A program made the translations under genes and the position numbers. Positions 30,004-41,505 of a DNA stretch of 64,000 nucleotides are shown here, in pieces. This DNA comes from Priapulus caudatus (taxonomy: Eukaryota; Priapulida; Priapulimorpha; Priapulimorphida; Priapulidae). The notes under the pieces were generated by a model. It saw only the letters and a program-made list of their open reading frames with translations, ran no database searches and had not been told where the DNA came from. Every line of letters starts with the position of its first letter. The first letter of the stretch is position 1. The stretch is taken from NCBI RefSeq assembly GCF_000485595.1, contig NW_014577075.1:591175-655174 (forward strand). The letters are read 5' to 3'.

Positions 30004-31741
30004 TATAGCGTAAAATCAGCCACGGAGAATTGCCCGGAAAGCGACTGTCCAGAACGCAAACCGCCCATGGCTTTAATTTGTGCTTCCAGGCAAAATAACT
30101 TAACTACGAACCTAATATGGATATATTTCGTTTAGCGTCAAACACTACTTCTTATGTTCATCTAGCGCAAACCAACGGCAACAAAAAATCCATATAACTT
30201 TATTAGATACCAACATTTACGTTCGGGTACCGAGGAATCGTAAAAATAAAGAAATCCATTTCTGAGTACGTTCTCTCTTAAAAAATGCACAATTCGAATA
30301 AAACTTGATTTCCTATAGCATGTAGTAGACATGCCTAGAGACACGTTTGACCCCATCACCTACCGCACGTTTTACGGAGGTTTAAATAATCTGCCGTATT
30401 ATAGTTAACGAAGTGAGTCATTGGGTTCAACATTTTCAGATCTATGACTGCTTCTGTGTATTTGCTTACTACATGTGTATAAAAGTGTATAATTTGACCA
30501 AAGTTATGTAAGAATATATTTCAGTTAGCATCGTACATTACTTCTTATGTCTGTATTTATCATGACGATTTCGGGGTATTGTTGTGTATGTCCGCACACT
30601 TATACACATGTCTTGGGAAAATACATATGTAACGTCATACAACTGACAGTGTATGTGCATGAAGCTCTACGTGACCTCGGCACGTCTATTCGTCACCTTT
30701 GCTGACGTGAAGGATAGCAGCTTCAGTTGAATACGCGTGGTAGCTTCGGATAGCTTGCGGCATCTTGAACTAAGAGAACAGGAAACAAGAGGAGAAAGGT
30801 ATGAATGGAGAAGATGGTTGCTGCGTGGGGTTAAGGTTGGAGAGCGTTCTAGATTGACAAGGGAGAGGAGTGAGCATAACGCTAGGCGGCGCACGTATAC
30901 GCGAGGAATAGCTAATATTATAATTGGTTACTGCATACAGAACAACGATAAACGACAAACGAAACCGAGTTGCTATTTTATCGTTCATAATTCGTCTTAT
31001 AAACATAGAGCTGATATTATAATGAATTTAATGAGCAATAGTTAATATTCTAATTGATTACTGCATACAGGATAATGGCAGTGCATTGGATAAACGACTG
31101 TGTTGTCATTTTAACGTTCATAATTCGTCTTATGAATATACAGCTTATAACAATCATACTGTTGATAATGATGTGGTAGCATTATTTTTTGTCTCGTGCA
31201 AGTTACGATACCGACATTTCCTTCTCATATAACAATAATCTTTTAGCACCCGATATGTCTAAGAAACATAGATTGTTCTCGAGTTATATGTCTTTATCTC
31301 AGACGGTCATGTGCACAGTGCGTAGCTCAGACGCGTACCACCGTGCAGGACATGTGGGCAAAGTCTTCGCCTCTAGTCGCTCCATCGAACTCGTTTGTGA
31401 GAAACCATTTCTGTTGCAGACGACTTCCCGCACCGACAGCATCATATCACCTAGTGTTAAATAAAGCGATCGTTCGACCAGCGACCATCAACACACTCAC
31501 AAAATAAAAGATTAATGGAACCGGAAGCTCGGGTCAGAGTACCGAATTTTTTTTACGGATAGTTGCTTATATCTATGTGCTGTCTTATTTCAGTGCGCAA
31601 AAGAGCGATGTTCTTAGTAAAACTCTTGGATTCACAACGTATGTCTTAACAAAACATAAAGATATTGGTTATATGCTACAGAATAGGCTATACTCAATAA
31701 CCGCTCGTTTACATGGGCACAATATATTATTATATACACGC
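30004..31741. repeat. 1.7 kb dispersed repeat (copy at 51,126-52,880)
   Basis: The same sequence, in the same orientation, recurs at 51,126-52,880 with extra indels. Parts also occur inverted at 31,751-31,937 and 32,217-32,532. There is no credible gene. Confidence 0.8.
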
Positions 31742-31937
31742 AATTTAAATAATAATATATTGTGCCCATGTAAACGAGCGGTTATTGAGTATAGCCTATT
31801 CTGTAGCATATAACCAATATCTTTATGTTTTGTTAAGACATACGTTGTGAATCCAAGAGTTTTACTAAGAACATCGCTCTTTTGCGCACTGAAATGAGAC
31901 AGCACATAGATATAAGCAACTATCCGTAAATTTTTTC
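31545..31937. repeat. Near-perfect palindrome, arms about 187 bp
   Basis: The left arm 31,545-31,731 and right arm 31,751-31,937 are inverted complements with one or two differences. The centre is near 31,741 with a loop of about 20 bp. In the related copy at 52,880 the centre position is instead a CA microsatellite. It could be an inverted duplication or a read-through chimera. Confidence 0.9.
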
Positions 31938-32216
31938 ATTCTAGCCCTAATCAAATAATTACGAGGTTCTCTGTTTTCCCATATAATGGGTTGCACGGAT
32001 TGGTACCACCGTTTCTAAAGGATATTGGTGGGATATTACTATTTATGTACTACTATTTATGTATTTACTATTAAGGGTAAAAGGATATTCCTATTTATGT
32101 GCGCGATATACGATCTTGCTGAGGATTCACCTTGGTGAAGGTGAACTCGAAATACTTATCGCTCCGATATCTCGAAAATATTCCTAACACTTACGTCAGC
32201 AGAGAAATTATGCATA
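31938..32216. other. Spacer between palindrome and inverted repeat
   Basis: Short, unique within the window. It replaces about 1.2 kb that would be expected if the inverted duplication were complete. Confidence 0.4.
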
Positions 32217-32532
32217 GGAAATCACATTTTATTCGAATTGTGCATTTTTTTAAGCGAGAACGTACTCAGAAATGGATTTCTTTATTTTTACGATTCCTCG
32301 GTATCCGAACGTCGGTAATGTTGTTATCTAATAAAGTTATATGAATTTTTTGTTGCCGTTGGTTTGCGCTAGATAAGAACATAAGAAGAAGTGTTTGGCG
32401 CTAAACGAAATATATCCATATCAGGTTCGTAGTTAAGTTATTTTGCCTGGAGGAACAAATTAAAGCCATGGGCGGTTTGCGTTCTGGACAGTCGCTTTCC
32501 GGGCAATTCGCCGTGGCTGATTTTACGCTATA
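32217..32532. repeat. Inverted copy of 30,004-30,324
   Basis: Matches in reverse complement, with scattered substitutions and a few indels, and so is older than the palindrome core. A direct equivalent lies at 51,126-51,450. Confidence 0.85.
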
Positions 32533-34960
32533 CAATTGAATGGTTTGTAGAGCGTAGACGTAACAGTTGAGTAAGCGGTGTCAAGTACGGTTTTATTAGC
32601 TCATCTGACATAGTCAGATGCAGCTTGTAGAATCGCATGAGCGTGCGTCCGTCCGGCCGTGCGTCCGTCCGTCCGTCCATAAAATGTACTTTCCGCTGAC
32701 ATGCGAAGAGTAAGTGTCGGATAAATTTTTGACCCTCAAGAAGAGGGTTAAACATGGATTTGTTGACTGTTAACAAAGGACTGAACTGCTTTTGCTATTG
32801 TGGATGTAAGGCTACAGTTGCACAGTTCAATTGCAAAGGCAAATGTTTGTTGAACAAGGTTTACGCTCCTTAAATCATATTATTTTCTAAAGCAGTCTGT
32901 ATAAGCACCCTGAGTATAGCACCCTGTATTAGCACACTGTCATGAACCCTGAATGCTCGCGTGGGTAGGCGAAACAGGGGGGAAACCCATTACGCATGCA
33001 TGGGGGTGAACTGGCACTATTCTAATCATAATTATTGCCTGGCAACCTGCAATGCAGATGTGTTAACTCACAGCTGAGCGAAATTCTCGCTTGCCTGAAT
33101 ATACTTGGATTTCAGCAACTCAATGGAGTGAGGTTATCACGCACGAAGGGTGATGCCATCTTTGATTATTGATGACACTTGCACGCGCCATCTGCGGTAA
33201 CTGCTTTTGCTATTAGAGCTCCCTCCACCTGCCCCCTCCCCCCACTCTCCCCCAACCACCACCACTACGCTCGCGCTCGACGCATATCTATGATAACATG
33301 TTAATATAGCAAAGTCATTAAAGTTACGCAGCTGTATCTTTATTACTGTACTACCGGTATAGCAAAGCCTAGCTATCATAGATTTTAAATCTGTATTAAT
33401 TAGTAGTATCCTAGATATATATATGCTCTAAGCGCGAACGCGGTGGCGGGAGGGCGCACTTGATTCGGTTGCCAGTGAGTTTATCAGAAGAATACCCGGC
33501 TACAGTAGAGTCCCTATATACAGAGAGTTGCGCCATGACGAGTCGGAAAAAATCGGTCACGTGATCGCTGCCGGCATGTTGTTTCCAAATGGATCAACAC
33601 CGCTGCCGCTTAAGTACAGCGCTGTATGGATACGCTGTACAATGGTCCATAGTAATTAATTAGACTAATCGTGCTTCAATAAACTCAAGATTAACAGAGA
33701 TTATAGCTAAGACATGTGTCTATGTGTAGCTAGATTTATAGAACTGCAAAACAAATATTACAGCTGCGAGCGAGTGGAGAGTGGAACGCATTTATCTTGT
33801 GAATTACAGTTGTCATTATTCTTCCCAAATGACTAGCTGCTGTGTTTACACTAAGAAAGTGTACAATTAAGCTATCATATGGCGCGAACGATTTGAGTTA
33901 CTTTTCTAGAAATCTAGATACATATAAACACATGTGTTATCTATGATCTCTGTGATTCTTGAGTTTATTGAAGCGCGAGTGGTTTAATTAATTAGCAAGT
34001 GTCTTACGCGCGGTATCGGCACAGGCTAATATCGCACGGCTATTGGCGGTAAGAAAGTGTACATTAAACTATCATATGGCGCGAACGATTTGAGTTACAT
34101 TTCTATAAATCTAGCTACACATAGACACATGTCTTAGCTAATAATCTCTGTAATTTTGAGTTTATTGAAGCACGATTAGTCTAATTAATTACTACGGACC
34201 ATTGTACAGCGTATCCATACAGCGCTGTACTTAAGCGGCAGCGGTGTTGGATACATTTGGAAACAACATGGCGTCAAATCCTGAGTTGGCGCAACTCTCT
34301 GTATATAGGGACTCTAGGCTACAGTACACGTCAGTTGAGCGCTGTCGCTTTGCGGCACTTGTTATAGACGCAGATGAACAGCACAGTCAAAACAGTGTGC
34401 GCGTACTCATAGCGGATTCCGGCGTCTCACTCGTTGTCCCCAAAACCTCTTTTAAACCGTCCGCATCGTCGTCGCGACCTGTTTAGACTTCCACTAACTT
34501 ATGGCGCGAGTCGTGGGTACAACGACCGGTCGCGACCAACGTACGACGGTACCAGGTAGGAGCGGCGAGCACCGTGTACGATGCCCGCTTAATGATGGCC
34601 GTTTGATAAACTCCGTCGCATTCTTGTTAAAGTTAATGTGTTCGTACCATTTTGAAATGCATTCTGTGCCAAATTCCCTATGTCTCTATCTCAAAGCTAA
34701 AACACCGTACTACATTTCACCCCGCACTAAGAAAAGTCGATGAAATCGGCTTAGCCCAGTCTCCTGACTGGAAGAAAACCCTCAATAAATTTTTTCCCAA
34801 ATGGCTTATGTGAGCTACCGACAGTGTGAAAGGCCGTACTATCATCGTAACATGTCTGATTGTAACTGTAACCGCTTAAGTATATAATAATATCATACTG
34901 AAAACATAACCACAACCGCACAATAGCATAATTATAGTCAACCCGCAACCGTAACATTAT
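32533..34960. repeat. Repeat 'R' (arm of the large foldback element)
   Basis: Reverse-complement copies are at 48,960-50,570 and 62,820-64,000, and a direct partial copy is at 39,625-40,650. It contains a GGAC/GTCC microsatellite (32,640-32,680) and the hAT-like MITE at 33,506-34,316. A short open frame found in some copies (63,129-63,374; 39,732-39,959 minus) has mostly amino-acid-changing differences, so I do not call it a gene. Confidence 0.7.
33506..34316. mobile_element. hAT-like MITE with 8-bp target duplication
   Basis: The termini are TAGAGTCCCTATATAC and its exact inverse, perfect for about 29 bp and then imperfect for a further 200 or more. GGCTACAG is present on both sides (33,498-33,505 and 34,317-34,324). 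The copy of repeat R at 63,549-63,556 has a single CTGTAGCC with no insertion. An 8-bp duplication and a TARNG-type terminus fit hAT. The interior includes a direct repeat (33,853-33,995 and 34,053-34,190). There is no transposase. Confidence 0.85.
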
Positions 34961-37900
34961 ATCACATCGTGTCTCCGTAAAAATGCACGTGTAATGTCAT
35001 CGTTCTGATATACTGGTAATCACTATGGTAATACTAATAACATAGTATCCGCGTACAATCGTGGAAATCATATTGTGTCCCCACGGAAGGACACCACGTC
35101 GAACCGTCACCAATCGCCTACTAAAACCGCGTACAATAGCTAAACAATCGCGTATAAAAGTCAAACATTACGTACAATATTTTGGAAAGAAATCGCGTAC
35201 TATAATTTTTTTTTTTTTTAATCGCGGGTAATACGTGACAATCGAGTACAAAAGTAAAAAATCGCGTACAAAAGTTACAATTCGCGTATAAAAGTGATAA
35301 TTCGTGTAGAAAAGTTATAAATCTCATACAAAAGTAAAAATTCGCGTAAAACGTTATTCGCGTAAAACGTTATAATTCGAGCATGACCGCCTCTTCATAA
35401 AGGAATAATATTGTAAACAGGAATGAGCGTTCATGTTGAAATGATGAAGTAGATCCAAATCCAGAACTTGTGTGGTAAACTGTACAACCTTTAATATCTT
35501 AGACACATCACATCTCCTTACACACAGACAAAGAACGCGCACACGCACATACGCGCGTGTGCCTCCTTCCGCGACTCGAACCCGAATCCTCCCTACCTAC
35601 ATCCCTGTCCTATCTATTACCCCCAAAACCTTCTACAAACATACTGCCCGCACATGTAAACGTTCTCACAGACCGCGTCCTACCCCCCATTTCACAATGA
35701 CCCTCTAATCTATCTAACCTAACCACGTCTACCATTCTCCCTAATGCATCAATGTAGCCGCGCATCTTGTTGCGCGACGCTCTGTCTAGCTAAACTATGG
35801 CTAAAACAACTACCAGTCTATAGCCTCGCTGACTACTTCATGTAACACGTGTAAAGGACATGTTACATTACGTCGTACGTACGTACGTTGTGTCATTCAG
35901 CGACACATGACTAACTATACCTGCTACATCGACACCATACCTACTAACCATACATACACACATAGGCCTACTATCCTGTAAGCTTGTGAAACAACTGTAT
36001 CGGCCTTTATTATTATAAATATTGTTCCGCTCTGCAAGTAGCCTTAAGTATCTCAATAACATAACATGCACCTTTTGGATAAAGGATAAGAAATATGGTG
36101 CATGTATATATACAGTATTTCACTATTACCTTGTATATTACACGCTGTGGTTTTTAACTTTATGCCGACACAGTTTGTTTCACTCACCGTTTACGTATTT
36201 TCGTCTCGTTCAGCTCTTGTTCCTTGTAAGTTGCGTTATTGTTCCGTTCTTCTTTGCTTCGTCGCTTCTTCCTCTCCATCGTTACAGCCGGTGATGATAT
36301 TATACTAGCGTGTACCTTACGTTGTTTTGCATAACCCAGTCCGTTGTCACGTGCACCAAATGTAAGAACGTAGTTTGTATGTAATAATTTAGAGTAGAAA
36401 TAATCAAGAAGAAGTATAGTTTTGTGTTCACTAAAGAAATATATTGTTTACAAACCCCAAACAGTCCTCACGTCACGTACGTCTTCCAGTTCCAACCGTA
36501 CCTTCAAATGCGCTCCAGATACTTATATATCACTCTCTCGTCCAATCACTGGCAAACGCCTTTCTACTCCAACCAATCACACACCACCACTCTCTCTCTA
36601 TTCGAATAATTACGCGCGAAAGGCACATCTGTCTCGCAGATGTGTACGGCGTCTACTAGTCCCAACCTTGCTATTTCTCATCTGTATGCTAAACGCCGAA
36701 CCCTTCTTCTATGTACAACTAAATCTATCTACAATTACAAATTCAATCCGACATGTGTAAAACAGATGTTACAATATGGTATTCGCGTACAATCGTAAAC
36801 AAAAATATGTTCAAAAAAACGTCTGCATCCTAACATGTTAACCACATGTAACACCTCTCTACCAAAATGCTCTGCTCGTCTTGAAATGAAAAATACCCGT
36901 TTACTCACTTCAGAGAAATTAATGCCTGGTAGGCGGTGAAACATACATACATACGTATATTCATTCAGATAGGCTGTGAAACAACTGTGTCGGCCTTCAA
37001 ATTTGTTCCGTGTTTCGCAAGTATGAACATCGAAATAACATAACACGCATACCACGGTTGACTGCGACGCATTAGTACAACATGTCACAGATCACAGCAG
37101 CTAAGACAGCACCCGATATATCAGCTAGATAAAGGGTCTACCGCTGGCGAGCAAACGAGAAAGAGCGCAATGGATGAACGACACTGCAATACGTATTACG
37201 GGTGAGTGAAGCAATCTTGTGTCGGCAGCTATTCTCAATTTTCGTAATTAAACTGGAAACTAGTTTTCAAACTGCATGTTTTACAATACACGAGTGTGTT
37301 AGCGAAATACTAAAGCACTTTTCCTACCTATAATTTCCACCCAGACCACCACCCCCACCACCTCCGCCTGGCTTACGAGTTTCTAAACTGCGTCGTACAA
37401 TGCCCCAATTCGTACCTAAATACGTAGAATAGTACCAATCTGTGTAGTTAAGAATGCGTCAGGTATATACGCATTTACGTGCCGCAGGAGGCAAGGTTGG
37501 CTGTTATGAAGCCATGACGACTCAAGGTATATAGTCTTAAGGGAATGAGTCGAGGTGCTAGTTAAACGCACCAGTTAATGTGAGAGAGCGGGAGATACTC
37601 CCCTACCCTCGCTGAAAATGGTCCACGAAAGTAAAAGTAAGACGATATCGAGAGTATTTCGAAATGACGGTACTTTAACGAGGCCAGCAGAGCCCGGGGC
37701 CTATAGTGTAGCAGCGCAGCGAAATACACTCGGCACGCCATTCAATTGTAACCGTTGAGGGCACCTACGTGGTCATTTTATTCTTATATACAGGGGTTAA
37801 AAATGTCACCCATGTTAGATAAATTGCCACTCACATTACAGTGTAAGGTTCACTGGGAATGTTCCCCTAGGGCCCAAAACACCCATCCCCATTTACCTGT

Positions 37901-38940
37901 TTTATTCTTAAAAGTGCATGTTTTGTTATGTTGATGTTCATACTTGCGAAACACGGAATAAATTTATAATAATGAAGGCCGACACAGTTGTTTCACCAAC
38001 CTATCTAAATGAATGTATGTATGTATGTATGTTTCACCGCCTACCAGACATTAATTTCTCTAAAGTGAGTAAACGGGTATTTTTCATTTCAAGACGAGCA
38101 GGGCTCTTTGATAGAGAGGTATTATATCTGGTTACGAGCATATGATCCAGACGATGAGGACAATGACCCGGAAGACGTGCAGCATCTGGAAGAATTACAC
38201 CGACAGATGCTACAATGCAGTCTGCCCGACGACCGACCGCCTCCACCGCCACCACACCACGCGGACCCCTTCGCCGAGGTCGCGCTCGAGCGCATACGAC
38301 GTCGGTTTGGAGGGGGCCTACGTGAATGGTTGCTAAGTTGGTTCGTTGGTTGCTGGTTATCGTGGTTTAATCATTGAGCTGGACAAACCTCTCCCCTCTC
38401 AAGCTAACGGGTTATGGCAGTAGTAGCGAAGTGAGCAAACGGGTATTTCTCTCATGTAAATTATGGTCAAATATTCATTCTCTATCAATTTTTTTTTCTT
38501 CACTTTTTCACGTTTTCACGTTCTTTTATACGCGAACTATAACTTTTGTACGCGATTTATAACTTTTGTACGCGATTTGTAACTTTTGTACGCGATTTTT
38601 TACTTTTATATGCGATTGTCACGTATTATCCGCGATTAAAAAAAATATTGTACTCGATTTTTCAGTTATTATACGCATTTTTGTGGTAGGCGATTGGTGA
38701 CGGTTCGACGTGGTGTCCTTCCGAGGGGACACAATATGATTTTTACGATTGTACGCGGATACTATGTTATTAGTATTACTATAGTGATTACCAGTATATC
38801 AGAACGATGACATTACACGTGCATTTTTACGGACACACGATGTGATGTAATGTTACGGTTGCGGGTTGACTATAATTATGCTATTGTGCGGTTGTGGTTA
38901 TGTTTTCAGTATGATATTATTATATACTTAAGCGGTTACA
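34872..38940. mobile_element. Large foldback element with subterminal repeats
   Basis: Outer arms 34,872-35,350 and 38,500-38,940, and inner arms about 36,830-37,060 and 37,920-38,140, are inverted complements. The arms carry arrays of a word close to CGCGTACAAAAGT repeated about eight times. A second copy is at 46,303-48,960, whose right arm continues into inverted repeat R; here the right arm stops at 38,941 against oxidase intron-1 sequence. It is interrupted by the insertion at 35,412-36,773. I see no convincing transposase. Confidence 0.7.
35412..36773 (-). mobile_element. LTR-type insertion with ATAT target duplication
   Basis: The insert begins TGTAAACAGG and ends GATGTTACA, flanked by ATAT at 35,408-35,411 and 36,774-36,777. 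The related element at 46,792-46,795 has the single, empty ATAT. On the minus strand, 36,773-36,361 (about 413 bp) resembles the LTR at 54,597-55,394. It is followed by TTTGGTGCACGTGAC, which could be a primer-binding site. The other end (35,871-35,412) starts like the same LTR (TGTAACATGT) but then differs, so the two ends are not a clean LTR pair. No gag or pol frame is seen. Confidence 0.65.
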
Positions 38941-39015
38941 GTATTTACAACATCATTATAAATCCTATAGCCTTATATCTGGTACTCGGTAGGAACGGTC
39001 TACTTCGTGACTAAC

Positions 39016-39227
39016 CTTTGCTGATATGTGTTCTTCATTGTACACGCTAGCCAAAACCACGGGCCCAGGTCTGGAGTCAGAACATTTGCTTTTGGAGAGA
39101 GAGATTTGCCGAACTTCTCTATGGTTTCCGCATTCGGCCAGCACGATTGGTGAGGCATGCAGTAGTCTTTACCGCTCACCATACATACCATCACGGCGAT
39201 CGCCACTAGAACTATCTTAGCAACCAT
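39016..39227 (-). CDS. FAD-linked oxidase exon 1 (signal peptide), orphan
   Basis: MVAKIVLVAIAVMVCMVSG then KDYCMPHQSCWP, 212 nt, intact donor. Only about 75 bp of intron 1 follow (to 38,941) before the foldback arm begins, so no downstream exon is available in cis within at least 9 kb. Upstream TATATATA runs match those of 29,499-29,710. Confidence 0.8.
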
Positions 39228-39539
39228 TCTCTCATCTGTCGTACACATACAAGGATGCCAGCTTAATATAAATATATATATTTGTTTGTATATATATATA
39301 CAATATATATATGTAGATATTGGCGATAATTCTTGTATACACACAGCTACATGGATTGTTTCGAAAGTGAGAATGGCGCTATCACCAGACGAGGTATATG
39401 ATCCTGTTTCACGACCAAAAGGGCATGTTAACACAACACACCTATGATAACGAGTTGAACAGAAGTATGTCAAGATGGTCAATGTTGAAAGGGGTGATCA
39501 GCAACTACCGAATGCAAGCATACAGTGCATGTCGAAATT

Positions 39540-39622
39540 ATGTTATTTATGTATATTGTAATGCGTGAATAAACATTTTTGTATTTGAATTTGAATTTGA
39601 ATTTGAATTTGAATTCGAATTC
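39540..39622. mobile_element. Possible LINE 3' end with (TTTGAA)n tail
   Basis: TGTAATGCGTGAATAAACAT is followed by about seven TTTGAA/TTCGAA units and then directly by repeat R. A polyadenylation-like signal plus a short-unit tail is typical of non-LTR retrotransposon 3' ends. The body of the element is not recognisable. Confidence 0.4.
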
Positions 39623-39624
39623 GA

Positions 39625-40650
39625 AACAGTGTGCGCGTACTCGTTAGCGGACGCCGGTGTCTCTCCCGTTGTCACCAAAACCCCTCTTTTTTAAACCGTC
39701 CGCATCGTCGTCCGACCTGTTTAGACTTGCACTAATTTGAGGCGCGGGTCGTGGGTACAACGACCGGTTGCGACCAACGTACGACGGTACCAGGTAGGAG
39801 CGGCGAGCACCTTGTACGTTGCCCGCTGTATGATGGCCGTTTGATAAACTCCGCCGCATTCTTGTTGAAGTTAATGTGTTCGTACCATTTTGAAATGCCT
39901 TCTGTCCACGCTGAATTATATGTGCTCTTAAGTATGTAGCTAATGTCTTCTGGGTCCATCGCCGGCCGTCCCTGCCGATTTGCCCGATTAATGTGCCAAA
40001 TTCCCCATGTCTCTATCTCAAAGCTAAAACACCGTACTACATTTCACCACGCCCTAAGAAAAGTCGATGAAATCGGCTTAGCCCATTATCCCGACTGGAA
40101 GAAAACCCTCGATGAATTTTTGAGCGGATGGCTTATGTGAGTCACGGACAATGTGAAGAGCTGTACTATCATCGTGACATGTCTGATTGTAACTGTAACC
40201 GCTAAACAACCGTAACTGTAACTGTAACCGTAAGTATAGTGACCCGCTCCAGCAAAACCAGGATTAAGTAGGAAATTCTACAAATTGAGTTATGTGAATA
40301 TCTAAATAGATCACATAATTACCTTTAAAATGATATATAATATTTGGCTATATCTAGAGAATTGACCGATCTACAGCAATTTGAAGATCGGAAACCGACT
40401 TATTCCGGAATATGCAGCTTTTGAGATAAAGCGTTCCGGGTAAGGGGCCCAGTCGGGGATAAGCGGTCTGGTGCCGGTCTGAAGGGCGCCGTCGCCGCTC
40501 AAAATGTATTTATATTTATATTTATTTTTAAATTAAAAATGACCATAATATTCTAGAGATTATTATAATCGTACTATACTGATAACATAACCACAACCGC
40601 AAAATAGCATAATTATAGTCAACCCGCAACCGTAACATTATATACACACA
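39625..40650. repeat. Repeat R, direct copy, with an extra segment
   Basis: Follows 34,395-34,960 closely. About 350 bp at 40,205-40,555 are not in the other copies and interrupt the TAACCGCTTAAGTATA region. It ends at CGTAACATTATATA, next to the TIR-flanked block. Confidence 0.7.
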
Positions 40651-41228
40651 TATATCACACATATATAGGGGAACCCGGGGCAAAGTGGACCGAAGAAATT
40701 TGGTTGGCCAAAACGCTGTGAAAAAGCGAGACAAAGTGAAATGTTTGGCTCTAATCCTTTGGCTTAGGACAAGAACTAACAGGCGGTACAAACAAAGTTA
40801 ATTTAAAAAACGACTTTATTGAAATATACAAAATTATAAAATTTATAAATATTTTATTTTGACCCAGACTCCCGAGGCAAAGTGAAACCTGTTATGGGCA
40901 CTCCATGTATATTGTGTCCAAAATGTTGCGTCCTCTTTCAGTGTCTAACTCTGAACATCAAATTCATAGTTGCGTACCATTTTGCCTAAAATATGAAAGA
41001 AAAATGCCATTATAGGACGCTTATACAATAATTAAATGGCCGCATCACGTCAAGATGGATTTTCTGTGTGTGTATGTGACTTGCTGCTACTGATAACTAC
41101 TAATAATGTTGATTCAACACACGCACTCCTTCGCAACCATACTACACAACACTAATCTATGAACATATTATCCCCAACCGCTTCTACAGAGTAACAGAAA
41201 TTTACCTGTCGACTAGGAATATTCTATT

Positions 41229-41505
41229 TTAGATTAAATGCGCTGTTATGAGAGCCGTCAGCAAGAGTGAGCTACATGTATAGTACAGTTGTCGCCCACT
41301 GCCGGTTGCTACCTTCTCCCAGCCAACGCATTGTTTACAATTGAACACGTTATTGGGATCATGTTTCTTCTTGATCTCGAGTAAACGATCGTACTTTGGT
41401 CCCCAGAAATCGTCAGCGTAGTTCGGGAGTTCGAATCCCGGTTCGTTGTAGTACACACCACGGCCATATTTGCTCATCATGGGGTTCCACTCATCCTTGA
41501 GGAAG
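41229..41505 (-). CDS. Copy 4 exon 6 (BBE domain, hydrophobic tail)
   Basis: FLKDEWNPMMSKYGRG, then YYNEPGFELPNYADDFWG and VFNCKQCVGWEK (K where other copies have N). It ends YYTCSSLLLTALITAHLI and stop. The uninterrupted tail contrasts with copy 3. Confidence 0.85.

Noticed and set aside
31577-31905. Two identical 78-residue frames on opposite strands
   Set aside because: They mirror each other because of the palindrome, and no domain is recognised.
34244-34486. 80-residue frame crossing the right end of the hAT-like MITE
   Set aside because: The frame spans an insertion boundary; the empty-site copy lacks its first third.
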